A stretch of 64,000 nucleotides of DNA from Cucumibacter marinus DSM 18995 (GTDB taxonomy: Bacteria > Pseudomonadota > Alphaproteobacteria > Rhizobiales > Devosiaceae), in the NCBI RefSeq assembly GCF_000429865.1, contig NZ_KE386978.1, forward strand, positions 198,763-262,762. The letters are read 5' to 3'. Shown here piece after piece: positions 49,620-59,913 of this stretch (position 1 is the first letter of the stretch; each line of letters starts with the position of its first letter). Position numbers and translations under genes: made by a program. The notes beneath the pieces are model-generated. The model was not told the origin of the DNA and made no database searches. It worked only from the letters and a program-made list of their open reading frames with translations.

Positions 49620-52600
49620 TGCGCCGCCAAGCGCTTTTTACCATCGCGCCGCACGCGCCGTTTCTGCCGACGCTGGTCGAGCGGATCTGCGATGGCACGC
49701 TGACCGGCGGGGCAATTCCCACCCCGCCCTTCGGGCTGGCGGACATCACCGTGTTCGTGCCTTCCCAGCGCGTGCGCCAAGCGCTGATCGCCACCTTCAC
49801 CGACAGGCTCGATGGTGGCGGATTGCTGCCCGATATCCGCCCGCTGGGGGAATCAGATCCCGAGGAAGCGGCGTTCCTCGATACCGACTGGCCGCTGCCC
49901 CCGGCCACCCATCCATCTCTCAGACAGCTCACCCTGGCCCGGCTCGTGGGGCGCTGGGTCGAGGTCAATCCGTCAGGCTTTGCCAGCCCGCCCAGCGCCG
50001 CCGAAATCATTTCGCTCGCCGGATCGCTCGGTCAGCTCGTCGACCGGCTGCATATCGAAGAGATCGATCCTTCGGTGTTTGCCGGGCTTGTGCCCGAAGA
50101 CCGGGACGTCGCCGTTCACTGGCAGGAGACGCTGGCGTTTCTCTCGATCGCGCTGACCGCATGGCCCAAACACCTCGAAGACATTGGCGGGGCGGATCAC
50201 GCAGACCTGCGTCGGCGGAACGTCGACAATGAAGCCGAAAATGCGCTTAGCCGCTTCGGCGAACGCCCCGTCATTGCAGCCGGTTCGACGGGTTCGATGC
50301 CGGCCACCGCAAGACTGCTCGCTGCCATTGCCGACCTGCCAAACGGCGTGGTGGTCCTGCCCGGGCTCGATACCGACCTCGGGCCGGACGATCATGCCGC
50401 GCTTTTGAACAAGCAGGCCAATCCCGAAACCAACAGCCAGTATGCGCTGATGCGGCTGTTACGGGTCTTCGATTCCGGGCCCGGCGCTGTCGAAGAACTG
50501 GCCGACACCATCGCGCCGCGTACGACCATCGTGCGGCAGGCCTTGGCGCGCTCAGAGATGAGCGGCGCATGGTCGGGCTGGCGGGCGGCGCATGGCGACA
50601 AAGTGATTGCAGAGGCATTTGGATCGGTGGCCCTGATCACGGCGCCCAACCAGCACGACGAAGCGCGGGCCATTTCCGTGGCGGTTCGCGAAGCGCTGAA
50701 CGAAAACCGGGGCCGCATCGGCATCATCGCGCCCGACCGCGATCTCGCCCGCCGGATCGCACGGGAGCTCGAACGCTTCGGGATCGAGATCGACGACAGC
50801 GCCGGCATTCCTCTCAGCCAGTCGGGTGCCGGACGGCTGGTGCGTCAGATGCTGGCGCTGGCGGGGACGAATTGCGGCCCGGTGGAGCTTGTCGGGCTGC
50901 TGGGCGCAGCCCCCGTCACCCTGGGGTTCGAACGCAAGCACCTCGACGACCTGCGCCGCGCCCTCGACAAGGGCGTCCTGCGCGGCCGGCGGGTACCGCC
51001 CGGCCTTGAGGGTCTCACCAGGCTGATCGCCGACAATGCCGGCAAACGGCTGGATCACGCGGCCATGCAATATGACGAGGCGACCGCAGAGCAGTTGACC
51101 GAGCTCGTTGGGCGACTGGATGCGGCCCTGTCGCCACTGCTCGAAGTTTTCGCAGAGCAGCGCCCGCATCTGCCGGCTCTTGCCCGCGCTCTTGGCAAGG
51201 CGCTCGACGCATTGCGGGTGCCGGCGGATGGCATTGCGCGGGCTCCGCTCGATGGCGGGCCGGAACTCGTTGCCCTCATCGACAGGCTGAGCGCAGGAGA
51301 GGACGGGTTTACCGCCACCGCGCCGGCCCTTGGCGACGCTTTCGTCACCCTGATGGGAGCGGAAAAGGTTCATCCCCCCGCGCCAGCGCGGCGGGATGTC
51401 TCCCTGTGGGGCCGGATCGAAGCGCGGTTGATGAGTGCCGATCTGATGATCCTTGCCGGGCTCAATGAAGGCGCCTGGCCGGACGACGCCGATCCCGGCC
51501 CGTGGCTGTCACGCGGCATGCAAGTCGATGCCGGGCTCGAGCCACCCGAATTCCGCATCGGGCAGGCGGCCCATGACTTCGAAATGGCGCTTGGCAACCG
51601 CAACGCCATTCTCACCCATGCCATCCGCGTTGGCACGTCGCCCGCCGATCCCTCGCGGTTTCTCAAACGGTTGACCGCGTTTGTCGGGAAGCCTGCGAGC
51701 GAGACCATGCAGGAACGCGGCGCACGCTGGCTCGATTTCGCGGCGCGGCTCGACGATGCCGGTGCGCCGGTCCCCGCCAAACGCCCGGCCCCCTGTCCGC
51801 CGGCCGCGCTGCGGCCCAAACGTCTCTCCGTGACCGAGATCGAACCGCTCATTCGCGACCCTTACGAGATCTATGCCAAGCGGGTCCTGCGCCTCACAAA
51901 GCTGCCTGGGCTCGGCGAGGTGATCGATGCAGCGGAACGCGGTACGCTGATCCACGGCATATTGGGGGATTTCATCGAGAAGGGGCACGACCCGGCCGCA
52001 CCGGATGCGGAGGTCGTTCTCAACCGGTTGGCCGCCGAGCGGTTTGAAGCGCTCAATGACGTCCCGGCACAACGTGACATCTGGCTCAGGCGATTTTCTG
52101 CCATCGGCACGGCCTGGCTCGATTGGGAGCGGGAGCGGGCGGCCAATGTCGACCAACGCTTTGCGGAGACGAAGGGGGAGACAGCGCTACAGGTCTCGGG
52201 CGCCGACTTCACGCTCTATGGCCGGGCCGACCGGATCGACCGGATGAAGGACGGGCGGATCGAAATCCTCGATTTCAAGACCGGCTCTATTCCCGACAAG
52301 AAGACGATGACCGGATTTCTGGCACCCCAGCTTCCGATCGAGGCGCTGATCGCAAGGCGGGGCGGGTTCGATACAAAGCTTACCGGCGCGCCGGCGCGGC
52401 TGGCCTTTCTCAAGCTGGCGCATGGTCCGGTGCCGCTCGCGGTCACCGAATTCGCGACGGACGGCCAGCCGCTCGACAAGATCGTCGATGACTATTGGCA
52501 CCTCCTGCAGGCGCATATCGCGCATTTCCTCTTCTCCGATACGACGCCGATGATCGCGGGGCTGATGCCGGACACCAAGGCGCGCTATGTGCGCGACTAC

Positions 52601-52654
52601 GCCCATCTGGCCCGGGTCCGCGAATGGGGCGGGACGGAGGGCGAGGACGAATGA
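49619..52654 (+). CDS. addB: AddB subunit of the AddAB helicase-nuclease
   Basis: A 1011-residue alphaproteobacterial-type AddB. The N-terminal half is an inactivated helicase-like region (FVPSQRVRQALIATFTDRL). The C-terminus carries a RecB-type PD-(D/E)xK nuclease with RADRIDRMKDGRIEILDFKT, where D in ILDFK and K are active-site residues. It works with AddA in resection at double-strand breaks before RecA loading. It is coupled to murU (TGATG) and to addA (ATGA, 52651-52654). The ATG at 49619 is preferred over an upstream in-frame start. Confidence 0.94.
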   Translation: MRRQALFTIAPHAPFLPTLVERICDGTLTGGAIPTPPFGLADITVFVPSQRVRQALIATFTDRLDGGGLLPDIRPLGESDPEEAAFLDTDWPLPPATHPSLRQLTLARLVGRWVEVNPSGFASPPSAAEIISLAGSLGQLVDRLHIEEIDPSVFAGLVPEDRDVAVHWQETLAFLSIALTAWPKHLEDIGGADHADLRRRNVDNEAENALSRFGERPVIAAGSTGSMPATARLLAAIADLPNGVVVLPGLDTDLGPDDHAALLNKQANPETNSQYALMRLLRVFDSGPGAVEELADTIAPRTTIVRQALARSEMSGAWSGWRAAHGDKVIAEAFGSVALITAPNQHDEARAISVAVREALNENRGRIGIIAPDRDLARRIARELERFGIEIDDSAGIPLSQSGAGRLVRQMLALAGTNCGPVELVGLLGAAPVTLGFERKHLDDLRRALDKGVLRGRRVPPGLEGLTRLIADNAGKRLDHAAMQYDEATAEQLTELVGRLDAALSPLLEVFAEQRPHLPALARALGKALDALRVPADGIARAPLDGGPELVALIDRLSAGEDGFTATAPALGDAFVTLMGAEKVHPPAPARRDVSLWGRIEARLMSADLMILAGLNEGAWPDDADPGPWLSRGMQVDAGLEPPEFRIGQAAHDFEMALGNRNAILTHAIRVGTSPADPSRFLKRLTAFVGKPASETMQERGARWLDFAARLDDAGAPVPAKRPAPCPPAALRPKRLSVTEIEPLIRDPYEIYAKRVLRLTKLPGLGEVIDAAERGTLIHGILGDFIEKGHDPAAPDAEVVLNRLAAERFEALNDVPAQRDIWLRRFSAIGTAWLDWERERAANVDQRFAETKGETALQVSGADFTLYGRADRIDRMKDGRIEILDFKTGSIPDKKTMTGFLAPQLPIEALIARRGGFDTKLTGAPARLAFLKLAHGPVPLAVTEFATDGQPLDKIVDDYWHLLQAHIAHFLFSDTTPMIAGLMPDTKARYVRDYAHLARVREWGGTEGEDE

Positions 52655-55600
52655 ACGACAAGCTCGCCATCCCCGACGATACGCGGCATGCCCAGGCCCG
52701 GGCCGCCGACCCCACGTCCAGCGTCTGGGTGTCGGCCAATGCCGGGGCCGGCAAGACCTTCGTTCTGACGCGGCGGGTGCTGCGGCTTCTCTTGGCGGGG
52801 GTCAAGCCGGACGAAATCCTCTGCCTCACCTATACCAAGGCCGCCGCCGCCGAGATGCGCGGGCGCGTTGCCAAGGCGCTCGGTGAATGGGCCCTGATGG
52901 CGGATGAAGCGCTCGTTGCAGAGCTCGCCAGTGTCACCGGCCAGCCGCCCGACCGGGTCACGTTCGAGCGCGCGCGGCTGTTGTTCGCGCAGGCGCTGGA
53001 GACTCCGGGCGGGCTCAAGATCAACACCATTCACGCCTTTTGCGAGGCGGTGCTGCACCGTTTCCCGCTCGAGGCGGGCCTGCCCTTCGATTTCACCGTG
53101 ATCGAGGATGCGGAGAAAGCCGGGCTCGTGCACGCCGCGCGGCAATCTGTGCTGGCGGACGGGCTCAATGGCGACGTAGCGCTCACAGAAGCCGTCGAGA
53201 CCCTGTTTGCGGCGGCCTCGGACACGCGGCTCGAAGACGTACTCGATGCAGCCCTCGCCTTCGGACCGCGCCTCACGCGTGCGCTGTCCGACCCGGCGCG
53301 GGCCGAGGCCAATCTGCGCAATTTGCTGGGATTGAGTGCCCAGGACGATGCGGCCAGCATCGCGAAGCGCATCACCGGCGACGCGATCATTCCGCACAGC
53401 GAATTTGCAGGGGTCGCGGCGCATCTCGATCACCTTGGCGGCTCCAAGACGCTGGCGGGCAAGTTTGCCGCCGAAAGCGAAATGCCGGAGAGCCCGGAAG
53501 CCGTTTTCGCGGCGTTTCTGACCAAGGCCGACCTCGCTGCCCCCAAGAACGAGAACGTCACCGCCGCGCTGCAGAAAAGCGACCCCGATCTCGCCGACCG
53601 CATTCGCGCCGAGACAGGGCGCGTGGCCGGACTCGTGCCGGTCTACGCCGCAGCGACCGCTTTCGAACGGTCCCGCGCCCTGATGTCGATTCTCAAGGCC
53701 GTGCTCGAACGCTACGAGGCAATGAAGCGCGGGCGGGCGCTGGTCGATTTCGACGATCTGATCGACAAGCTGCGCGACTTGCTGACCATCCGCTCGGTCG
53801 GGGCCTGGGTGAGCTACAAGCTCGACGCCGCGATCACCCATATCCTGGTCGATGAAAGCCAGGACACCAATCCCGAACAATGGGACATCGTCAGTGCGCT
53901 GACCGAGGAGTTCTTTTCCGGGGACAGCGCCGTCCAAAAGCCGCGCACCGTGTTCGCGGTGGGCGACGAAAAGCAGTCGATCTTTTCGTTCCAGGGCGCC
54001 GCGCCGCATCTGTTCGCGGAAACCGGCAAGCGGCTGGCCGCACGGGCGGCGGATGCCGGGGCCAGGTTCGAGCGCCTCGAGCTCAAGACCAGTTTCCGCA
54101 CCGTTTCGACCGTGTTGAGCGCTGTCGACCGTGTGTTTGCGGCCGGGGAAGCCCATGCCGGGCTCGAAGCCGATCCCCGTCCGACCCGGCACATCGCCGC
54201 GCGGACCGATCGCGGCGGGCGGGTGGAACTGTGGCCCCTGGCCGCGCGCGCGGAGGCGCCTGAAGAACTCGATCACTACCCGACAGAACCGATCGACATG
54301 CGCAGTCCCGAACGGCGGCTCGCCGCCGATATCGTGGCGCGGATCGGGGTATGGCTGGCTGAGAGACGTCCCCTTGCAGGGCGCGGGCGCGCCATCACGC
54401 CGGGCGATGTGATGATCCTTGCGCAGAAGCGCGGTACGCTGTTTCACGAGATCATCCGTGCGCTCAAACAGGCCGGCATTCCCAATGCCGGCGCCGACCG
54501 GCTTTCGGTCACAAGCCATATCGCGGTCGAGGATTTGCTGGCGCTCGGGGATGTGCTGATCAATCCCGGGGACGATCTCAACCTGGCGACCGTTCTGCGG
54601 TCGCCGCTGTTCGGCATCTCCGAAGCGGCGCTTGAAGCCCTGTGTGCCGGTCGCGGCGACAGAACCGTTTGGCGTCAGCTGGGGGAATTGGCGCAAACCG
54701 AAGACTGGGCCGCGGCGGCCCATGCGCGCCTGCGTGCCTGGCGGGCGCGGCTCGACCGGCAGCGGCCTTATGATTTCTTCGCCCGGCTGTTGTTCGCCGA
54801 AGGCGGGATCAAGCAGTTCCATGCCCGGCTCGGCATCGAGGTCGATGATGTGCTCAATGAATTTCTCGATATGGCGCTCGATCACGAGCGGACGCGCGAT
54901 CCGTCGATGGTCGCCTTCATTGCCGGGCTCAGGCAGACCGAACGCGGGGTCAAGCGCGAGTTGAGCGAAGCGGGCGACACGGTGCGGGTGATGACCATTC
55001 ACGGGGCCAAGGGGCTCGAAGCGCCCGTTGTCATCCTGGCCGATGCGGCCGATGTGCCCGCCGGGCGCAACCTTGCCCATCCGGTCGCGGTCAATGCCCC
55101 GCAGGACGATCCGAGCCGGCACTTCGTGCTCTGGCTCGGGGGTGGCAAGGGCTGCGCGCCGATCGACATGGTCAAACAGGCGCGGCGCGATGCCGAGTTC
55201 GACGAATACCGGCGCAAGCTCTATGTCGCGCTGACCCGGGCAGAGGATGAACTTTATCTCACAGGCAAGGCCGACAAGGATGGCGGCGCACCGGCAAAGA
55301 GCTGGTACGGGCTGGTCAAGGCGGGCCTCTTGCCCCATGGCGAGGAAACCCATGATGCTGAAGGCCGACCGGGTCTGGTTTTCGCGGGCAGCGTTGGAGC
55401 ACAGGAAGCGGGGCAAGGCGGGGCCATTGCTGGCAGCGATCCCGCCCCCCTGCCCGGCTGGCTCACCGAACCGGCGCCTGCGCCCTTGAGCATTCCGGTG
55501 GTTTCGCCTTCTCTTGCGGGCGATCACGACCTGAGGACAGCCGGTGGAACCGGTGACGCGGAGGCGGCGCGCCGACGGGGGATCGCGGTGCACGCGCTTC

Positions 55601-56073
55601 TCAACCAGCTGCCCGCCATTGACCCCGCTGAACGCGGGTCCGTCGCGCGCAAGGCGCTTGGCGCGTTGTTGCCGGATCAGTCCGAGGCCCATGAGGCCCT
55701 GATCGACAAGGCGCTGGGGTTGATCGAACATCCGCCCGTCGTCGGCTTGTTCGGCCCGCAAAGCCGGGGTGAAGTCACCATTTCCGCTGATTTGTCCCTT
55801 CCGCAGGGACCGGTGCGCCTGTCGGGCCGGATCGACCGGCTCATCGACAGCAGCACGCTGACCATCATCGATTTCAAATCCGATGCCGCCCCGCCCGACG
55901 ATGGCATTCCCGCTGCCTATCTGACCCAGCTGGCGCTTTATCGCGCCGCGCTTGAAAAATCCTTCCCGGGCCGCGCGGTTTCCGCAGGGATTTTGTGGGT
56001 CGAAACCGGCGCGGTGATAATGGCGAATGCGCCGGAGATGGATGCGGTGACAAATTCGTTCACCCCCGCGTGA
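52651..56073 (+). CDS. addA: AddA subunit of the AddAB helicase-nuclease
   Basis: A 1140-residue UvrD-type helicase with a C-terminal RecB nuclease. Motifs in order: [16 protein letters not shown], Ia [80 protein letters not shown]. The nuclease has IDRLI and [12 protein letters not shown], then [11 protein letters not shown]. The start at 52651 overlaps the addB stop by ATGA; the longer frame upstream belongs to addB in another reading frame. trxA follows 65 bp downstream. Confidence 0.95.
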   Translation: MNDKLAIPDDTRHAQARAADPTSSVWVSANAGAGKTFVLTRRVLRLLLAGVKPDEILCLTYTKAAAAEMRGRVAKALGEWALMADEALVAELASVTGQPPDRVTFERARLLFAQALETPGGLKINTIHAFCEAVLHRFPLEAGLPFDFTVIEDAEKAGLVHAARQSVLADGLNGDVALTEAVETLFAAASDTRLEDVLDAALAFGPRLTRALSDPARAEANLRNLLGLSAQDDAASIAKRITGDAIIPHSEFAGVAAHLDHLGGSKTLAGKFAAESEMPESPEAVFAAFLTKADLAAPKNENVTAALQKSDPDLADRIRAETGRVAGLVPVYAAATAFERSRALMSILKAVLERYEAMKRGRALVDFDDLIDKLRDLLTIRSVGAWVSYKLDAAITHILVDESQDTNPEQWDIVSALTEEFFSGDSAVQKPRTVFAVGDEKQSIFSFQGAAPHLFAETGKRLAARAADAGARFERLELKTSFRTVSTVLSAVDRVFAAGEAHAGLEADPRPTRHIAARTDRGGRVELWPLAARAEAPEELDHYPTEPIDMRSPERRLAADIVARIGVWLAERRPLAGRGRAITPGDVMILAQKRGTLFHEIIRALKQAGIPNAGADRLSVTSHIAVEDLLALGDVLINPGDDLNLATVLRSPLFGISEAALEALCAGRGDRTVWRQLGELAQTEDWAAAAHARLRAWRARLDRQRPYDFFARLLFAEGGIKQFHARLGIEVDDVLNEFLDMALDHERTRDPSMVAFIAGLRQTERGVKRELSEAGDTVRVMTIHGAKGLEAPVVILADAADVPAGRNLAHPVAVNAPQDDPSRHFVLWLGGGKGCAPIDMVKQARRDAEFDEYRRKLYVALTRAEDELYLTGKADKDGGAPAKSWYGLVKAGLLPHGEETHDAEGRPGLVFAGSVGAQEAGQGGAIAGSDPAPLPGWLTEPAPAPLSIPVVSPSLAGDHDLRTAGGTGDAEAARRRGIAVHALLNQLPAIDPAERGSVARKALGALLPDQSEAHEALIDKALGLIEHPPVVGLFGPQSRGEVTISADLSLPQGPVRLSGRIDRLIDSSTLTIIDFKSDAAPPDDGIPAAYLTQLALYRAALEKSFPGRAVSAGILWVETGAVIMANAPEMDAVTNSFTPA

Positions 56074-56138
56074 CGGCCTTGAACCGCCCGGCGACTCTGC
56101 CTAGCTTATCATTAAACGCGTTTCGAAAGGATTTTCTT

Positions 56139-56462
56139 ATGACGCAGCAGGTCACCGAACAGAGCTTTGCGCAGGACGTACTTCAGTCCGACGTGCCCGT
56201 GCTTGTCGATTTCTGGGCCGAGTGGTGCGGCCCGTGCAAGGCCATCGCCCCGGTTCTCGAAGAGATCTCGACCGAGATGGCAGGCCGGGTGAAGATCGCC
56301 AAGCTTAATGTCGACGAAAACCCGGGTATCGCTGCCCAGTTCGGCATTCGCTCGATCCCGACCATGATCCTGTTCAAGGATGGCACCGCGGCCGACATGA
56401 AGATCGGTGCGGGCGAGCCCAAGGCCGGGCTGGTCAAATGGCTGGAAGGCCACGCGGCCTGA
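56139..56462 (+). CDS. trxA: Thioredoxin
   Basis: A 107-residue thioredoxin with the canonical active site WCGPCK (Cys30, Cys33) and cis-Pro in RSIPTMILF, ending KWLEGHAA. It is a general disulfide reductase supplied by thioredoxin reductase. An AAAGGA site lies 8 nt before the ATG. Its stop overlaps the second thioredoxin start by one base (TGATG). It is in the conserved rhizobial addA-trxA order. Confidence 0.95.
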   Translation: MTQQVTEQSFAQDVLQSDVPVLVDFWAEWCGPCKAIAPVLEEISTEMAGRVKIAKLNVDENPGIAAQFGIRSIPTMILFKDGTAADMKIGAGEPKAGLVKWLEGHAA

Positions 56463-56788
56463 TGGGCCTCAAGGCAGTCAGTGACGGCGACTTCGACAGC
56501 GAAGTCATGGCCAGCGACGTTCCGGTGCTCGTCGATTTCTGGGCCGAATGGTGCGCGCCCTGCAAGGCGATGGACCCCGTACTGGAAGACGCCCAGTCCG
56601 AACTCGGCGCGCGGTTGAAAATCGTGAAGCTGAACTCGGAAGAGAATGTCGGCACGGTCACGCGCTTCAATGTGCGTTCGATGCCGACCTATCTGGTGTT
56701 CAAGAATGGCGAAGTGGCCGACATGCATGTCGGCGCGACGCTGTCGCGCGTGGCCATGATCAAGTGGCTCGAGGGTCACGCGGCCTGA
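56462..56788 (+). CDS. Second thioredoxin, tandem paralogue with WCAPCK active site
   Basis: A 108-residue thioredoxin directly coupled to trxA (TGATG). The active site is WCAPCK (Cys31, Cys34), with Ala replacing Gly, and the cis-Pro loop is RSMPTYLVF. The two paralogues share [12 protein letters not shown] and the C-terminal KWLEGHAA. The altered CxxC dipeptide would shift redox potential or partner choice. It is followed by a strong terminator. Confidence 0.93.
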   Translation: MGLKAVSDGDFDSEVMASDVPVLVDFWAEWCAPCKAMDPVLEDAQSELGARLKIVKLNSEENVGTVTRFNVRSMPTYLVFKNGEVADMHVGATLSRVAMIKWLEGHAA

Positions 56789-56815
56789 CGGCCAGAAGAA
56801 GTTTTGCTTATCGCA

Positions 56816-56849
56816 AAAGGGCGGGTCACAGGACCCGCCCTTTGTTTTT
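56816..56849 (+). terminator. Bidirectional terminator between thioredoxins and msr genes
   Basis: AAAGGGCGGGTC (56816-56827), loop ACAG, GACCCGCCCTTT (56832-56843), then G and five T: a perfect 12-bp stem. It ends just before the convergent msrA-like stop at 56852, so it can serve both strands. Confidence 0.92.
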
Positions 56850-56851
56850 GG

Positions 56852-57352
56852 TCACACGGAGGCGGCAAATGCCGAAAAATCGCGCCGCAACACAGCCAGC
56901 TTGGGATCGATATAGGCCCTGCAGAACGGCTTGCCCTGGTTCCTGACCGCATAGTCGCGGAATTGTTCAGGCGAAGGTTCGAACACCACAAACGGCAGGA
57001 CGCGCGTCACCAGCTTCTCGTCAAAGCCGGCTTGCAGGTGCGAGAGCATTTCTTCGGCCTCGCCGCGCTGGGCGTCACTCGTTGCGTAGATCGCGCTGCG
57101 GTATTTGCCGCGCATGGTGTGGTTGGAGGTGCTTGAATGGGTGTGCAAATGGACCTCGACCAAGACCTCGAGCGAAATGGTTGCCGGGTCGAAATGAACG
57201 ATCACCGCCTCGGACAGCGCCTCATCAGGCGGAACCGAGGCGATATAACCCTGTTCCACGTCTGAAACGCCCTTGAGCGCGGCAAAGACCGCCTCGGTGC
57301 ACCAGTGGCACCCGCCGCCAAAGCCGATGGTGTGAGAGTTGGCGATCGCCAT
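56852..57352 (-). CDS. Peptide-methionine (S)-S-oxide reductase, second MsrA-type paralogue
   Basis: A 166-residue MsrA-family protein. The active-site block reads GFGGGCHWCTEAVF, carrying the catalytic Cys plus an extra Cys two residues later (HWC), unlike the GCFWG of the neighbour. Conserved VHLHTHSSTSNH, KYRSAIYATSD and a C-terminal CRAYIDPKL segment follow; the last Cys may be the recycling one. The ATG at 57352 has GAGG 8 nt upstream. It lies downstream of msrA/msrB on the same strand, a likely methionine-repair operon supplied by thioredoxin. Confidence 0.88.
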   Translation of the reverse strand: MAIANSHTIGFGGGCHWCTEAVFAALKGVSDVEQGYIASVPPDEALSEAVIVHFDPATISLEVLVEVHLHTHSSTSNHTMRGKYRSAIYATSDAQRGEAEEMLSHLQAGFDEKLVTRVLPFVVFEPSPEQFRDYAVRNQGKPFCRAYIDPKLAVLRRDFSAFAASV

Positions 57353-57466
57353 TGGTGGCCTCACTTTTGCATAGGTATGGGCGCTTTTCCCTCAGAGCGC
57401 GCAACTCTCAGGGTGTTCGCGCCGAGAAAGGCTCCACCGGAGCCTTTCTGCCTTGCGGCACGGCGC

Positions 57467-57973
57467 TCACTCGGCCGCGTCACGCTTCGGCAACACCCAG
57501 CCGGCGCGCGGGAAATGGCAGGTATAGCCACCCGGATTACGCACCAGATAGTCCTGGTGTTCGGGTTCGGCTTCCCAGAAGTCGCCAACCGGCTCGACCT
57601 CGGTCACCACTTTGCCAGGCCAAAGGCCCGAGGCTTCGACATCCTTGATGGTGTCGAGGGCGACCCGCTTTTGCTCATCGTCTTCATAGTAAATCGCCGA
57701 GCGATAGCTCATGCCCACATCATTGCCCTGGCGGTTGCGGGTGGTGGGGTCATGGATCTGGAAGAAGAATTCGAGCACGGCGCGATAGCTCGTCACCTCG
57801 GGGTCGAAAATAATCTCGACGGCCTCGGCATGGGTGCCGTGATTGCGATAGGTCGCATTGGGCACATCGCCGCCGGAATAACCGACCCGGGTCGAGACGA
57901 TGCCGGGCTGCTTGCGGATCAAATCCTGCATGCCCCAGAAGCAGCCGCCAGCGAGTACAGCACGTTCAGTCAT
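57467..57973 (-). CDS. msrA: Peptide-methionine (S)-S-oxide reductase MsrA
   Basis: A 168-residue enzyme reducing methionine-S-sulfoxide. The catalytic Cys is in [15 protein letters not shown], followed by [51 protein letters not shown] and a C-terminal [16 protein letters not shown] with the second Cys. The length is slightly shorter than many MsrA. The start overlaps the msrB stop by ATGA (57970-57973), so the two are coupled. Confidence 0.95.
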   Translation of the reverse strand: MTERAVLAGGCFWGMQDLIRKQPGIVSTRVGYSGGDVPNATYRNHGTHAEAVEIIFDPEVTSYRAVLEFFFQIHDPTTRNRQGNDVGMSYRSAIYYEDDEQKRVALDTIKDVEASGLWPGKVVTEVEPVGDFWEAEPEHQDYLVRNPGGYTCHFPRAGWVLPKRDAAE

Positions 57974-58419
57974 GTCACATCCTCCACTTGGTCGAGATAG
58001 TCGCCATAGCCCTCTGCCTGCATGTCGTCGCGATGAACGAACCGCAGCGAGGCCGAATTGATGCAATAGCGCAGGCCGCCGCGATCGACGGGGCCATCGT
58101 TGAACACATGGCCGAGATGGCTGTCACCATGGGCGGAGCGCACCTCGGTGCGGACCATGCCGTGGCTCATGTCCCGCAATTCGCTGACATTGGCCGGTAC
58201 GATGGGCTTTGTGAAACTGGGCCAGCCGCAGCCGGAATCGAACTTGTCTGCGGAAGCGAACAAGGGCTCACCCGAAACGATATCGACATAGATGCCCGGT
58301 TCCTTGTGATCGTCATATTCACCGGTGAACGGACGCTCGGTCCCGTTCTCCTGGGTCACCCGGTACTGTTCCGGGGTCAGGCGGGCAATGACGTCGGGGT
58401 TCTTGTTGTAGCTTGTCAT
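57970..58419 (-). CDS. msrB: Peptide-methionine (R)-S-oxide reductase MsrB
   Basis: A 149-residue enzyme reducing methionine-R-sulfoxide. The catalytic block is [11 protein letters not shown], with [12 protein letters not shown] as the second conserved stretch. The Zn-binding CxxC pairs common in MsrB are absent ([13 protein letters not shown] where many have a Cys pair), so this is the zinc-free form. Substrate-site GHVFNDGP is present. It is the first gene of msrB-msrA. A 147-bp gap separates it from folC. Confidence 0.94.
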   Translation of the reverse strand: MTSYNKNPDVIARLTPEQYRVTQENGTERPFTGEYDDHKEPGIYVDIVSGEPLFASADKFDSGCGWPSFTKPIVPANVSELRDMSHGMVRTEVRSAHGDSHLGHVFNDGPVDRGGLRYCINSASLRFVHRDDMQAEGYGDYLDQVEDVT

Positions 58420-58566
58420 TGTCTCCCCTTTCTCGGTGGATGGTGAGCTCTTCGTGCGCGCCGCTCAGAGCGCTTCTCTCCTAATGGTAACGCGCAATGG
58501 TCTTGACCAGTAGCGTCAACGCGATTGTGAGGAAGATGGATGTCGCCGTGAACGCATCACGTGAAG

Positions 58567-59856
58567 TCAACGCGGCAGCGTGCCGTTCTGTTTCAGCACC
58601 GCGCCGGCGAGATAAAGCGACCCGCCAATCACCACGCGCTTGGCGCCCGGTTCGAGAGAGCCCAGGGCTTCGGAGATCGAGTTCGCGGCGCGGGCCTCGA
58701 ACCCCCCCTTGCGCGCCACCTCGGCCAGGTCTTCCGCCGGAATGGCGTTGGGCTCATCGGGAATGGTCACGGTGACGATCTGTTTGGCAAGACCGGTAAA
58801 CGCAGCCACATAGCGGGCGGCGTCCTTGGTCGAGAGCATGCCGAGAACCAGGGTCAGCGGCAGGGAGCGCTTCTCATTGAGATCGCTCAGCGCCCGAGCC
58901 AGGGCTTCGGCGCCGGCCTGGTTATGGCCGCCATCGAGCCAGAGCTCGTCTTCAGCGCCGATCAGGGATTTGAGCTCGCCTTCGAGCGGCATCATGCGGG
59001 CGGGCCAGTCGACCTGCCTCAGCCCGGCGGCCATGGCGGTACCATCGACCGGCAGGTTGAAATGCCGGATGGCGGCGACGGCCAGCGCCGCATTGTCGAT
59101 CTGGTGGGTCCCCAAAAGGCGGGGACGCGGCAAATCCTCGAGTCCGTCGAGATCCTGATAGACGAACCGGCCGGCCTGTTCGTAGCCATCGAAATCATGA
59201 CCGGCGACAAACGGAGCTATGCCGAGATCGAGACAGCGGGCCTCGAGCACCTTGAACGCTTCCTCGGGCTGGCGGGCAATCACCGCCGGGCTGCCCGGCT
59301 TGAAGATACCCGCTTTCTCGCCGGCGATATCGGCCAGGGTCTCGCCGAGAAACTGCATATGGTCGAGCGAGATCGAGGTGATGATGGTGCCAAGCGGATG
59401 GTCAACCACATTTGTGGTATCGACCCGACCCCCAAGCCCGGTTTCGAGCAGCAAATAGTCGGCGGGGGTCTCCGAGAAGAGGATATAGGCCGCCGCCGTG
59501 GTGATCTCGAAAAAGGTAATGCCTTGCCCGGCATTGACCGTTTCGGCGCGCTCGAAAGCCTCGATCAGCTTTTCATCCGGGACCAGTTCGCCCGCAAGCC
59601 GGATGCGCTCATTGAAGCGCACCAGATGGGGGGAGGTGTAGACATGCACCGATTTGCCCGCCGCCTCGAGCATGGCCCGCAGATAGGCGACGACCGAACC
59701 CTTGCCATTGGTGCCTGCCACATGGATCACCGGCGGCAGCCGGTCTTCGGGATGACCGAGATCGGCCAGGAGCCGCTCGATCCGCTCGAGGCTGAGATCC
59801 ATCAATTTGGGGTGGAGCGCGGTGAAGCGCTCCAGAAAGGCATCGATGCGGGACAA
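58567..59856 (-). CDS. folC: Bifunctional folylpolyglutamate/dihydrofolate synthase
   Basis: A 429-residue Mur-ligase-fold enzyme adding glutamate to dihydropteroate and folates. The P-loop is HVAGTNGKGSVVAYLRAML. Further motifs are YTSPHLVRFNERI, FFEITTAAAY, LLETGLGGRVDTTNVV and ITSISLDHMQFLG. A C-terminal domain follows from ~300. It lies 57 bp downstream of accD on the same strand, the conserved rhizobial accD-folC order. Confidence 0.95.
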   Translation of the reverse strand: MSRIDAFLERFTALHPKLMDLSLERIERLLADLGHPEDRLPPVIHVAGTNGKGSVVAYLRAMLEAAGKSVHVYTSPHLVRFNERIRLAGELVPDEKLIEAFERAETVNAGQGITFFEITTAAAYILFSETPADYLLLETGLGGRVDTTNVVDHPLGTIITSISLDHMQFLGETLADIAGEKAGIFKPGSPAVIARQPEEAFKVLEARCLDLGIAPFVAGHDFDGYEQAGRFVYQDLDGLEDLPRPRLLGTHQIDNAALAVAAIRHFNLPVDGTAMAAGLRQVDWPARMMPLEGELKSLIGAEDELWLDGGHNQAGAEALARALSDLNEKRSLPLTLVLGMLSTKDAARYVAAFTGLAKQIVTVTIPDEPNAIPAEDLAEVARKGGFEARAANSISEALGSLEPGAKRVVIGGSLYLAGAVLKQNGTLPR

Positions 59857-59913
59857 GGCGGGTGAACCGAAACTGGCGGCCGGGCCCGTCGGCCCGGACC
59901 GGTGATTGGGGTG

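Noticed and set aside
52597-55761. 1054-codon minus-strand ORF opposite addA
   Set aside because: Shadow of the high-GC addA coding strand; all helicase and nuclease motifs are on the plus strand.
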